Shown: one piece after another, positions 30,805 to 38,781 of the stretch
Layout: the number at the start of each line of letters is the position of its first letter
How positions within the stretch are numbered: the first letter of the stretch is position 1
Assembly: GCA_902776435.1 (NCBI GenBank)
Contig: CACYQB010000010.1
Span: 31,925 to 95,924, forward strand
Length of the DNA: 64,000 nt
Source: an uncultured Bacteroidales bacterium
GTDB lineage: Bacteria; Bacteroidota; Bacteroidia; Bacteroidales; Muribaculaceae
Direction: 5' to 3'
Notes under the pieces: generated by a model
Databases searched by the model: none
Seen by the model: only the letters and a program-made list of their open reading frames with translations
Told to the model about the DNA's origin: nothing
Translations under genes and position numbers: made by a program

Positions 30805-31992
30805 ATGTTATTCTCGGACAAAATCAAACAGTTGCGCATAGAGAGCGGCAAGCGTCAGAAGGACCTGGCCATGGCCATCGGCGTTGACGTGCCCGCCTAT
30901 AGCCGATATGAACACGGCGAACGCCGCCCCAAGCGCGATCAGGTACTCAAGTTGGCCCGCATCTTCAAGACCGACCCCAATGAACTTGTCGCCATGTGGC
31001 TTGCCGATGAAGCCTACTCCCACATCGCTCAGGACAAGATGGCACAGCGAGCCGCTGTGCTGCTTCATGGGGTGTTGCTTGGTGACACGGCCGAAAAGCA
31101 GGAGAATCAGCCAGCAAGCATTGAGACGCCTAGTATTGTTGGAGAGGAAGAGGGTGTTGTCCGAGACATGGTCAAGAAAATGAGGCGCTCCATCATGCCC
31201 CACTACGAGCAGGGAGAGGCCAACAAAGTCATGCAGCGCATCGAGGACGAGAGCATCGATTGTATCGTCACCACCCCGCCCTACTGGCGCCGCCGCAGCC
31301 AAGGTACCGAGAGCATCACGGCACGCACGATGGACGAGTTTATCGATGGAATCGTAAAGACAATGGCTCAGGCATGGAGAGTGCTCAAACCGCAGGGATC
31401 GTTGTGGATCAATATGGGGGATGATACAACAGACGGCTTTGTGCAGGGCATTCCCTGGCGCATTGTCCTTGCCATGATAGACCAGCAGGGATGGCGATTG
31501 GTCAACGAGGTGGTGTGGAACAAAACCACAACGTCGCCACAGGGCAGCCAAGACCACCTGCGCAAGGTACATGAATTCATGTTCCATCTGGTCAAGACCG
31601 ATGAATTCTACTATAATGACGAGGACCTGAGACGGACATTCGCCCTGATTGTGCGCAATGACGGCAAGGTGCGTAAGAAAACCGACAAAATCAAGGAACA
31701 CTACCTGCAGCCCGAAGGCGGCCATGGCCTCGTGCCTGGTGACGTGTGGACCATCGGAGTGCAACGGTCAGGCATTGCCCACTACTGTGTTGCCCCTGAT
31801 ACGCTCTACCGCCTGCCCATCGTAGCCACATGCCCTCGCGACGGCATTGTGCTGGACCCCTATTGTGGAACAGGCACAGCCTGCAAAATCGCCTACGAGA
31901 TGAACCTTCGCAGCATTGGCATCGACGTGAACGGCGATTACATCAAGCAGGCACGGGCCAGCATCGAGCAGAAGCCACTGAGCCTATTCTAA
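30805..31992 (+). CDS. DNA methyltransferase with N-terminal XRE helix-turn-helix domain
   Basis: Predicted site-specific DNA methylase fused to a DNA-binding regulator domain. Residues about 6-60 are a Cro/CI-type helix-turn-helix (RQKDLAMAIGVDVPAYSRYEHGERRPKRDQ). After a linker, the methylase has motif IV TTPPYW near residues 155-160 and the AdoMet-binding motif I DPYCGTGTACK near 351, in the order IV then I. That is the beta-class arrangement, typical of N4-cytosine or N6-adenine enzymes. No restriction endonuclease is adjacent, so it is an orphan. A long palindrome over its promoter suggests autoregulation through the N-terminal domain. The target sequence cannot be deduced. Confidence 0.85.
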   Translation: MLFSDKIKQLRIESGKRQKDLAMAIGVDVPAYSRYEHGERRPKRDQVLKLARIFKTDPNELVAMWLADEAYSHIAQDKMAQRAAVLLHGVLLGDTAEKQENQPASIETPSIVGEEEGVVRDMVKKMRRSIMPHYEQGEANKVMQRIEDESIDCIVTTPPYWRRRSQGTESITARTMDEFIDGIVKTMAQAWRVLKPQGSLWINMGDDTTDGFVQGIPWRIVLAMIDQQGWRLVNEVVWNKTTTSPQGSQDHLRKVHEFMFHLVKTDEFYYNDEDLRRTFALIVRNDGKVRKKTDKIKEHYLQPEGGHGLVPGDVWTIGVQRSGIAHYCVAPDTLYRLPIVATCPRDGIVLDPYCGTGTACKIAYEMNLRSIGIDVNGDYIKQARASIEQKPLSLF

Positions 31993-32050
31993 ACCGAGAG
32001 GCGCTTGACAAACGGGAGTAACGGGATTTGGGAGGTTGCTGAGTTTTTTG

Positions 32051-32058
32051 TAATTTTG
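32051..32058 (+). promoter_or_regulatory. -7 box (TAATTTTG) of the ABC-F gene
   Basis: TAATTTTG lies 22 bases before the ATG at 32081. Confidence 0.55.
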
Positions 32059-32080
32059 CGGTCTCAATTACAATTCGGTC

Positions 32081-34018
32081 ATGATTTCAATTCAAGGACT
32101 TAAGGTGGAGTTCGGCAGTCAGGTACTGTTCGAGAACATCAGTTATGTGGTCAACAAACGTGACAAAATCGCGCTTGTGGGCAAGAATGGCGCCGGCAAA
32201 ACCACCATGCTAAGAATCATTACTGGTGAGCAACAGCCCACCAGCGGAACTGTCGCGCGTCAAGCAGATATCACCATCGGTTACCTGCCACAGCAGATGC
32301 AACTCAAGGATGAACTCACCGTCAAGCAGGAAGCCGGACGAGCCTTCGAGCACCTGCAACAGATGGATGCCGCTATCGAGCACATGAACCAGGAGTTGGC
32401 CGATCGCACCGATTATGACAGCGAGGACTACCAGGAACTCATCGAACGTGTAGCCGAGAAGACCGAATTGCGAGCCTTGATGCAGAGCGAAAACATCGAG
32501 GCCGAGATAGAAAAGACGCTGATGGGACTGGGATTTGAGCGCACTGACTTTGACAGGCCTACCAGCGAATTCAGCGGAGGATGGCGCATGCGTATTGAGT
32601 TGGCCAAACTGCTGCTACGTCGCCCCGACGTCCTACTACTCGACGAGCCGACCAACCACCTGGACATCGAGTCCATCCAGTGGTTGGAAACCTTCCTGAA
32701 GAACCGCAACGGCGCGCTATTGCTCGTTTCCCACGACCGCGCCTTCATTGATAATGTCACCAATAGAACCATCGAAATCTCGTTAGGCAAAATCTATGAC
32801 TACAAAGTGAGTTACAGCCAGTTTGTGGAACTGCGCAAAGAGCGTGTGGAACAACAGATGCGTGCCTACGAGAACCAGCAGAAACTCATACACGACACAG
32901 AGGATTTCATCGAAAGATTCCGCTATAAAGCCACCAAAGCCGTTCAGGTACAGAGTCGTATCAAGATGCTTGAGAAACTTGAGCGCATCGAGGTGGACGA
33001 GGTGGACCGCTCACGCATGAGGCTGAAGTTCCCGCCCGCCCCGCGCAGTGGCGACTATCCTGTCATTGCCGAAGACCTCAGGAAAGATTACGGTAGCCTC
33101 AACGTGTTCCACGACGTGACATTCACCATCAAACGTGGCGAGAAGGTTGCCTTTGTGGGAAAAAACGGTGCTGGCAAATCGACCCTGGTCAAGTGCATCA
33201 TGGATGAAATCCCCTTTGACGGAAAACTGCAGATCGGGCACAATGTCAAGATTGGTTATTTTGCTCAAAATCAAGCACAACTGCTTGACGAGAACTTGAC
33301 GGTTCACGATACCATCGACTATGTGGCCGTGGGCGATATCCGCACGCGCATCAACGACATCCTGGGCGCATTCATGTTCGGCGGCAAGAATGCCGACAAG
33401 AAAGTCAAGGTGTTGAGTGGAGGTGAAAAAAGCCGCCTGGCCATGATACGTTTGCTGCTGCAACCCGTTAATCTGCTCATTCTCGATGAGCCAACCAACC
33501 ACCTGGATATGCCCAGCAAGGATGTACTGAAAGAGGCCATCCAAGCCTTTGAGGGCACAGTCATCGTCGTTTCCCATGACCGAGACTTCTTGAACGGCAT
33601 CGTGAACAAGGTGTATGAATTCGGCGACCATCGCGTTCGTGAGCATCTGGGCGGCATCTACGATTTCCTGCAGAAAAAACAACTCGACTCCCTGCAACAA
33701 CTGGAAATCAAGAACGCCCCGGTCTCTACTTCATCAGTTGAGGAAATATCCGAGCCCGTCAGCCAAGGCAAGATGGACTACCAGCGCCAGAAAGAACGTG
33801 AGCGCCGCATCCGCCAAGCCGAGAAAAAGGTTAAAACCTGTGAAGCCAAAATTGCCGAACTAGAACAGCAACTCGCTGAAATCGAGGACAAACTATCCAC
33901 CGCAACCAGCGAAAACGTAGATATTTACTACAAGCATTCCCAAATCAGCCGCGAACTCGACGACGTCATGGCCCAATGGGAAACCGCTAGCGCCGAACTT
34001 GAGGAAGCCAAAAGTTGA
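32081..34018 (+). CDS. ABC-F family ATPase (Uup/EttA-like)
   Basis: Soluble twin-ATPase that acts on ribosomes rather than in transport. The 645-residue protein has two nucleotide-binding domains: Walker A GKNGAGKTTM near residue 36 with signature FSGGWRMR and Walker B LLLDEPTNHLD, then a linker rich in Arg/Lys, then GKNGAGKSTL near 364 with LSGGEKSR and LILDEPTNHLD. A C-terminal coiled coil of about 85 residues (RIRQAEKKVKTCEAKIAELEQQ) resembles Uup. No membrane domain is present. The following GNAT reading frame begins 7 bases after its stop. Confidence 0.92.
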   Translation: MISIQGLKVEFGSQVLFENISYVVNKRDKIALVGKNGAGKTTMLRIITGEQQPTSGTVARQADITIGYLPQQMQLKDELTVKQEAGRAFEHLQQMDAAIEHMNQELADRTDYDSEDYQELIERVAEKTELRALMQSENIEAEIEKTLMGLGFERTDFDRPTSEFSGGWRMRIELAKLLLRRPDVLLLDEPTNHLDIESIQWLETFLKNRNGALLLVSHDRAFIDNVTNRTIEISLGKIYDYKVSYSQFVELRKERVEQQMRAYENQQKLIHDTEDFIERFRYKATKAVQVQSRIKMLEKLERIEVDEVDRSRMRLKFPPAPRSGDYPVIAEDLRKDYGSLNVFHDVTFTIKRGEKVAFVGKNGAGKSTLVKCIMDEIPFDGKLQIGHNVKIGYFAQNQAQLLDENLTVHDTIDYVAVGDIRTRINDILGAFMFGGKNADKKVKVLSGGEKSRLAMIRLLLQPVNLLILDEPTNHLDMPSKDVLKEAIQAFEGTVIVVSHDRDFLNGIVNKVYEFGDHRVREHLGGIYDFLQKKQLDSLQQLEIKNAPVSTSSVEEISEPVSQGKMDYQRQKERERRIRQAEKKVKTCEAKIAELEQQLAEIEDKLSTATSENVDIYYKHSQISRELDDVMAQWETASAELEEAKS

Positions 34019-34025
34019 GACTTAT

Positions 34026-34568
34026 ATGCTAAAGCCTGTTATCATTCATAGTGGGAATGCAGGGGATGCCGCATTGAGGAAATTGTATGAGACGGCATTT
34101 CCTGTTGGGGAGCAGATTCCATACGATGAACTCATTCATCTGCTGGATGTCATGGATATTGACTATACAGCTTATTATGAGGGCGATACGCTGGTGGGCT
34201 TGACGATGGTATTGCGGTTGCCCCGATATAATTGGGCATGGTACTTTGCCGTTCGGGAGGAGTTGCGAGGCAAGGGATACGGCCAAGAGATCTTCTCGGC
34301 CATGGTGAACTAATACCGCAACGGGCGGCCCTATATCATTGACATCGAGTCACCGTTCCAGGCCGATGCGCCCAACCCCGAACAGCGCAAACGACGCTAC
34401 GCCTTTTACCTTCGCAATGGCATGAGAGACACAGGTACCTGCCGCACCTATAATGACATTACATTCACTATTTTGACCAACAGCGATGAACCGTTCACCC
34501 TTCAAGACTATGACGACATAGTGGCGGCCTTGCGTGCCGCATGGGGCACCATGCCTGGTCAGCAATAA
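34026..34568 (+). pseudogene. GNAT acetyltransferase interrupted by an in-frame TAA
   Basis: The 180-codon frame reads as one GNAT-like protein, but codon 96 (34311-34313) is TAA. Upstream it encodes the acetyl-CoA-binding core including VREELRGKGYGQEIFSAMVN. After the stop the same frame continues without shift as YRNGRPYIIDIESP, QRKRRYAFYLRNGMRDTG and so on to a second TAA at 34566. A single change from AAA, GAA or CAA would explain it. The first part alone (95 residues) lacks the C-terminal half of the fold, so function is doubtful. A sequencing error cannot be excluded. Confidence 0.8.
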
Positions 34569-34587
34569 GACTATTTAACCTTTCTCG

Positions 34588-34619
34588 TTTGTCCAGTTTG
34601 CTGTAACTGATTACATTTG
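34588..34619 (+). promoter_or_regulatory. Promoter (TTTG-N20-TACATTTG) ending four bases before a start codon
   Basis: TTTG at 34588-34591 and TACATTTG at 34612-34619 match the bacteroidal consensus with a 20-base spacer. The downstream ATG is at 34624, so the mRNA would be leaderless or nearly so. Confidence 0.65.
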
Positions 34620-34623
34620 CGGC

Positions 34624-35583
34624 ATGAAGCGGGTAATTTCCATAATCATAGCGCTAGTCGCCCTCGTTGGGGCGGCCCAAGAGAATCAAGGCCTCAAACT
34701 GCAGTTTGACCAGTCCAAGATCAACCCGCAGTTCACCCTTCCCGAATTGCCCGCCACCGTCTCTCCCGCAACCAACATCAAGCCCACTTTCAACGCTAAC
34801 TTACCGACAGCAGCCGACCTCCATCTCGACTTCCAGAATCACTTTGCCGACTCGTTAACCATCTATCAGCAAGACTGGAACAATAACGCCCTATCTTCTC
34901 TACCCCGTTTCCACTACGACACGAACCCCTATAGCCGCGACTGGTCCTCGTCTGGCGTCATCAGCCGTGTGGGAGGCGGTTACCTCACGGGAGCAGGTTC
35001 ACACACGACCTATCCCGGCCTGGGCAACACGGCAAGCGCCAGCGTAGCCTTCACCATGCCGATGGGCGAGCGCTTCCAGGTCACAGCAGGCCTGACGGGG
35101 AGCAAATATCACTTTGACCGCAATGCGTGGAACGATTACGGCATATTCGGCAACGCCTCGTTCCGTCTCAATGACCGTCTGTCGCTCAACGCCTTCGGCC
35201 AATACTACATTAATCAGCAGTTCCACTCGGTTGCAGCGATGCCGTTCCTGGGCAGCACATCCTATGGCGGCACCCTGGGTTGGAAAGCCAGCGACAATTT
35301 TTCGCTCGACGTGGGCGCCCGCCGCATCTACGACCCCTACACAGGCAAGTGGCGCACCCTTCCGGTTGTGCAGCCCACATTCAGTCTGTTCGGTGCACCC
35401 ATCTCCTTTGACGCTGGGCCACTGCTTTACCAAGTACTTGACTATATATTCGGCAGCGGCAAGAACAGCCGCAACTGGGGCGACCCCAGGTACCGTCCAG
35501 TCACCATCCCCGACGCCGTGATGAAGCAACCAGGCTTCAACCCCAACAGCCCAGTGCCCATTCCCGACGCCTTCCGCCATTGA
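34624..35583 (+). CDS. Exported protein with small beta-barrel-like domain, function unknown
   Basis: Not recognised beyond general features. The 319-residue protein has a signal peptide (RVISIIIALVALVGA). It then has a low-complexity N-terminal part, and from about residue 115 alternating amphipathic strands separated by tight turns (RFQVTAGLTGSKYHF, ASFRLNDRLSLNAFGQYY, GTLGWKASDNFSLDVGARR). These suggest a short outer-membrane barrel or beta-sandwich. The C-terminus is rich in Pro, Asn and Asp. The promoter box ends four bases before its ATG and no later Met is suitable, so it may be translated from a leaderless mRNA. A strong terminator follows. Confidence 0.65.
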   Translation: MKRVISIIIALVALVGAAQENQGLKLQFDQSKINPQFTLPELPATVSPATNIKPTFNANLPTAADLHLDFQNHFADSLTIYQQDWNNNALSSLPRFHYDTNPYSRDWSSSGVISRVGGGYLTGAGSHTTYPGLGNTASASVAFTMPMGERFQVTAGLTGSKYHFDRNAWNDYGIFGNASFRLNDRLSLNAFGQYYINQQFHSVAAMPFLGSTSYGGTLGWKASDNFSLDVGARRIYDPYTGKWRTLPVVQPTFSLFGAPISFDAGPLLYQVLDYIFGSGKNSRNWGDPRYRPVTIPDAVMKQPGFNPNSPVPIPDAFRH

Positions 35584-35596
35584 ACCTTTACTCTAC

Positions 35597-35635
35597 AAAA
35601 AAAATGTAGCTAAAGACTAAAGCTACATTTTTTTT
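35597..35635. terminator. Bidirectional intrinsic terminator
   Basis: A perfect 15-base stem (35597-35611 with 35621-35635) has A8 on one side and T8 on the other. It serves the forward gene and the convergent VapC gene. Confidence 0.9.
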
Positions 35636-35653
35636 AACTGATATATCCAGTTC

Positions 35654-36070
35654 CTATCTTTTATAATTGGATTTTTGTGCCCAATCTTCAATCTTGATGT
35701 TTGGAATGTGGTCAAAATGCTTGACATTGGAAGTCACCATCACCAAATCATTGTAAACAGCGCACGATCCGATGAGCAAGTCAAACTCACCAATCATTTG
35801 GCCTTTAGCTTCCAGTCCAGCCTTGTGAACGCCATAAAGCTGAAGCGAAGAAAAAATCGGCATTAAATCAAATGCCAGTAATAAGTTTTTCACATCGTCA
35901 AAATGCTCTTGACGCCCCGACTTTGCAGCGCCATAGAACAATTCAGCTATCGTGATTTCAGAAACAAAACAGTTTTCAGCACCCACCGTTTCTATCTTCT
36001 CAAGAACACTCTCATTGTGCTTGAAAAGTTCAATGCATGCATCAGTATCTAATAGGTATTGCACTTTCAT
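35654..36070 (-). CDS. vapC: VapC-like PIN-domain toxin ribonuclease
   Basis: Type II toxin: a PIN-domain RNase expected to cleave specific RNA when free of its antitoxin. The 138-residue protein has the acidic metal-binding set in usual places: D in YLLDTDACIE, E in ITIAELFYGA, D in GEFDLLIGSCA, and a late NVKHFDHIP. Its ATG at 36070 overlaps the antitoxin stop as TGATG. A Met two codons earlier is possible. The order antitoxin then toxin from one promoter is standard. The RNA target is unknown. Confidence 0.87.
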   Translation of the reverse strand: MKVQYLLDTDACIELFKHNESVLEKIETVGAENCFVSEITIAELFYGAAKSGRQEHFDDVKNLLLAFDLMPIFSSLQLYGVHKAGLEAKGQMIGEFDLLIGSCAVYNDLVMVTSNVKHFDHIPNIKIEDWAQKSNYKR

Positions 36071-36300
36071 CACCATTCATTTACGGGACGACCATGGTAA
36101 TCATTGTTACGCATATCTTCGGCAACCATGCCAGTCCAGTCCCCGCTGAAGCACGTTCTCAAATCAGGTCGAACACGATTTGAGATTCGTTTCATGCGTA
36201 TTGACTCTGATAACTTAGATATCAAATCCAACTTATCTTCATCGCTCAATGATGACAATATCGTCATATACATGTCAGTAATACTATGCGAACCAGTCAT
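36070..36300 (-). CDS. VapB-like antitoxin partner
   Basis: A 76-residue protein directly upstream of, and overlapping by one base, the VapC gene. It is called antitoxin mainly from this context. The N-terminal half is helical (LSSLSDEDKLDLISKLSESIRMK). The C-terminal half is rich in Arg, Asp and aromatic residues (FSGDWTGMVAEDMRNNDYHGRP), as expected for a toxin-neutralising tail. A typical AbrB or RHH DNA-binding motif is not obvious. The start at 36300 is set by the TATCTTTG box at 36333-36340; the longer frame begins upstream of the promoter. Confidence 0.72.
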   Translation of the reverse strand: MTGSHSITDMYMTILSSLSDEDKLDLISKLSESIRMKRISNRVRPDLRTCFSGDWTGMVAEDMRNNDYHGRPVNEW

Positions 36301-36332
36301 TACTCTATCTTTTACAATGTGGTACTTGTTCG

Positions 36333-36340
36333 CAAAGATA
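36333..36340 (-). promoter_or_regulatory. -7 box (TATCTTTG) of the VapBC pair
   Basis: The reverse strand reads TATCTTTGC 33 bases before the antitoxin start codon. Confidence 0.6.
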
Positions 36341-36459
36341 ATCATTATTTCTATATTTTTAATCAAAATGACATAAAATTTGAAAAAAAGCATTTCTTTG
36401 CCCAACTTGTGGAATGAGACATCAGATAATGAGGTTTTAGGGATTTTTAGGGGTGTGGT

Positions 36460-36491
36460 TTTGCATAGGTGGGAAAGTTGTTGTAACTTTG
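36460..36491 (+). promoter_or_regulatory. Promoter of the CRP/FNR-type gene (TTTG-N20-TAACTTTG)
   Basis: TTTG at 36460-36463 and TAACTTTG at 36484-36491 are 20 bases apart. Any start codon before about 36498 is therefore excluded. Confidence 0.7.
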
Positions 36492-36515
36492 CACGTTAAA
36501 CCAAAGCAGAATGGC

Positions 36516-37232
36516 ATGCCATCAAACGGAATGGTAAAAAAGAGCACGATTGAAGATATAATCAGGGAGGATTTGGCGGATATCTGGTCAATCCTGAACA
36601 GCGAGGAGAAGCATCTCATTGCTGAGAACTTCGTCGTCCACACCTATAGAAAGGGACAAATCATCTATGCCGAGAAAGACGAGCCCGAATTCCTGTGGGT
36701 GCTTATCAAGGGCAAGGTGAAACGCTTCAAGAATGGTATCGGCGGCAAGCAACAGATCCTGCGCCTGTACCGCCCCATCCAGTACTTCGGCTACCGTGCC
36801 TGGTTTGCCAAGGAGCCCTATGTTGCGAGCACAATGGCCATCGAACCGTCACAGGTGGGCTGCCTGCCCATGACCCTGGTAAAACAGCTCATCGACGGCA
36901 ATATGGCGTTGGCATGGTTCTTCATCCACGAGTTATCTAAGCATTTGGGAGGCAGCGACTCCAAGGTGGTGACGTTGACCCAGAAGCACATCCGTGGCCG
37001 CTTGGCCGAAGCCCTGTGCATGCTTGTGGACAACTACGGCTATGAGGACGACGGCAAGACGTTGAAGATTTACATGGCCCGTGAGGACTTGGCCAACCTG
37101 TCGAACATGACTACCGCTAATGCCATCCGCACCCTTTCTACCTTTGCCCAGGAACGTATCATCACTGTTGACGGCCGCCGCATCCGCATCGTTGACGAAC
37201 CCACATTGCGCAACATCAGCCGATTTGGATAA
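36516..37232 (+). CDS. CRP/FNR-family transcriptional regulator
   Basis: Cytoplasmic one-component regulator. Residues about 20-140 form a cyclic-nucleotide-binding-like beta-roll (TYRKGQIIYAEKDEPEFLWVLIKGKVKRF), followed by the dimerisation helix and a C-terminal winged helix (MAREDLANLSNMTTANAIRTLSTFAQERII, then VDGRRIRI). No Cys cluster of the FNR iron-sulphur type is visible in the N-terminus. The start is 36516 or 36531, since the promoter ends at 36491. The DUF4924 gene follows 12 bases after the stop, probably in the same operon. The ligand and target genes are unknown. Confidence 0.87.
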   Translation: MPSNGMVKKSTIEDIIREDLADIWSILNSEEKHLIAENFVVHTYRKGQIIYAEKDEPEFLWVLIKGKVKRFKNGIGGKQQILRLYRPIQYFGYRAWFAKEPYVASTMAIEPSQVGCLPMTLVKQLIDGNMALAWFFIHELSKHLGGSDSKVVTLTQKHIRGRLAEALCMLVDNYGYEDDGKTLKIYMAREDLANLSNMTTANAIRTLSTFAQERIITVDGRRIRIVDEPTLRNISRFG

Positions 37233-37244
37233 TCCCACGACGCC

Positions 37245-37805
37245 ATGATCATCGCTCAACAGAAACGCAAAGAAAACATCGCCGAATATCTCCTGTACCT
37301 GTGGCAGGTAGAGGACTTGCTGCGTGCCTGCAAACTGGACATCAACACAGTCGAGAAGGTTGTTATCGCCCGCTATGACGTGGATGAGAAAACCCGCCAC
37401 GACATCAGGGAGTGGTATGAGTCGCTCATCCAGATGATGGAAATGGAGAACGTTAGGGAGCGGGGGCACATCCGCGTTTGCCACAACGTGCTCATCCGCC
37501 TCAACGACCTGCACCAGCAATTACTGGCCGATCAGGGCCGTTTTCCCGACTATCACGCCGATTATTACCGCACCCTGCCCCACATCGTGCAACTGCGTGC
37601 CACCCTGCCCGAGCAGGAACGTCCAGGCGAGTTGGAGACATGCTTTAATGCCCTGTATGGCGTGATGCTACTGCACCTGCAAGGCAAGGAGATTTCACAA
37701 GACACCGCTGCCGCGATTTCCCAAATCTCGCACTTTATCGGCATGCTAGCCGCCTACTACAAGCGTGACGAGGAGAAACCGTTGTTTGGCGAGGATACGG
37801 AGTAG
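37245..37805 (+). CDS. DUF4924 family protein
   Basis: Cytoplasmic 186-residue all-helical protein of the DUF4924 family, found in Bacteroidota and without known function. Recognisable parts are the N-terminus QKRKENIAEYLLYLWQVEDLLRA and the middle region LETCFNALYGVMLLHLQGKEIS. No membrane segment or enzyme motif is seen. It follows the CRP/FNR gene by 12 bases and is likely cotranscribed, which hints at regulation by or a partnership with that protein. A G/T-rich repeat run begins at its stop codon. Confidence 0.82.
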   Translation: MIIAQQKRKENIAEYLLYLWQVEDLLRACKLDINTVEKVVIARYDVDEKTRHDIREWYESLIQMMEMENVRERGHIRVCHNVLIRLNDLHQQLLADQGRFPDYHADYYRTLPHIVQLRATLPEQERPGELETCFNALYGVMLLHLQGKEISQDTAAAISQISHFIGMLAAYYKRDEEKPLFGEDTE

Positions 37806-37857
37806 GCTTTAGGTGTTAGGTTTTAGGCTTTAGGTGTTAGATTCTTTTAGACTACAG
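37803..37857 (+). repeat. G/T-rich low-complexity run (GGCTTTAGGTGTTAGG)
   Basis: Two copies of a 23-base unit built from GGCTTTAGGTGTTAG-like words lie between the DUF4924 stop and the rfbD start. The unit resembles the runs at 14051 and 26324. Confidence 0.7.
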
Positions 37858-37863
37858 ACTACA

Positions 37864-38763
37864 ATGGAAGTTACCAATATACTCATTACCGGTGCTAATG
37901 GCCAATTAGGGCACGAGATGCGTAACGTGCTGGCCGATGACCAGCGCTTCAATGCCATCTTTACCGATGTGGCAGGCGACAACATCACCATGCTCGACAT
38001 CACTGGCGAAGCCTCTGTGGAACGAATGGTTGCCGACAACGGCATCACCATCATTGTTAACTGTGTGGCTTATACCGCCGTGGATGCCGCCGAGGACAAC
38101 GAAGCCCAAGCCTCGCGCCTCAATGCCGAAGCCGTGGGCATCCTGGCCCAAGTGGCCAAGCGACATGGCGCGCGCATGGTTCACGTCTCAACCGATTACG
38201 TCTTTGACGGTCAAGGCTGCACGCCCTATACCGAGGAGATGGCGACCAACCCACAGTCGGCTTACGGCCGCACCAAGCTCGATGGCGAACGCCTGCTGCT
38301 CGACACGTTGAACGACGATGCTGTTATCCTGCGCACCGCATGGCTGTACTCTCCCTACGGCAAGAACTTCGTTAAGACGATGCTCACCTTGGGCAAAGAC
38401 AAACCCGCGCTGAAGGTCGTGTTTGACCAGATAGGTTCACCCACCTGTGCCCGCGACCTGGCCAAGGCCATCGTTACCGTAATCACTGCCGACGAGTGGC
38501 ATCCCGGCATCTATCACTACAGCAACGAGGGCGTTATCTCGTGGTATGACTTCACCCAGGCGATCCATCGTCTGGCAGGCATCACCACCTGTGACGTGCA
38601 ACCCTGCCACAGCGATGAATTCCCGGCCAAGGCTCACCGCCCAGCCTACAGCGTGCTGGACAAGACCAAATTCAAAACCACCTTCGGGGTCACCGTCCCC
38701 TACTGGCTCGACAGCCTTCAGGATACCCTTCAACAACTCTCATCTTTAAACAGCAAACTCTAA
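37864..38763 (+). CDS. rfbD: dTDP-4-dehydrorhamnose reductase
   Basis: Last step of dTDP-L-rhamnose synthesis: NAD(P)H-dependent reduction of dTDP-4-dehydro-rhamnose, feeding surface polysaccharides. The 299-residue extended SDR has the nucleotide-binding motif ITGANGQLGHEM at residues about 7-18, the catalytic region STDYVFDG and YGRTKLDGE (Y-x3-K), and a C-terminal substrate domain. The ATG at 37864 fits the family start. The other rhamnose genes (rfbA, B, C) are not in the window. The prfC gene begins 18 bases later. Confidence 0.92.
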   Translation: MEVTNILITGANGQLGHEMRNVLADDQRFNAIFTDVAGDNITMLDITGEASVERMVADNGITIIVNCVAYTAVDAAEDNEAQASRLNAEAVGILAQVAKRHGARMVHVSTDYVFDGQGCTPYTEEMATNPQSAYGRTKLDGERLLLDTLNDDAVILRTAWLYSPYGKNFVKTMLTLGKDKPALKVVFDQIGSPTCARDLAKAIVTVITADEWHPGIYHYSNEGVISWYDFTQAIHRLAGITTCDVQPCHSDEFPAKAHRPAYSVLDKTKFKTTFGVTVPYWLDSLQDTLQQLSSLNSKL

Positions 38764-38781
38764 ACTACAAACAACTACTAT

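Noticed and set aside
34296-34330. TAA at 34311 considered as programmed recoding
   Set aside because: No stimulatory structure or special context is visible. A point nonsense change or sequencing error is simpler.
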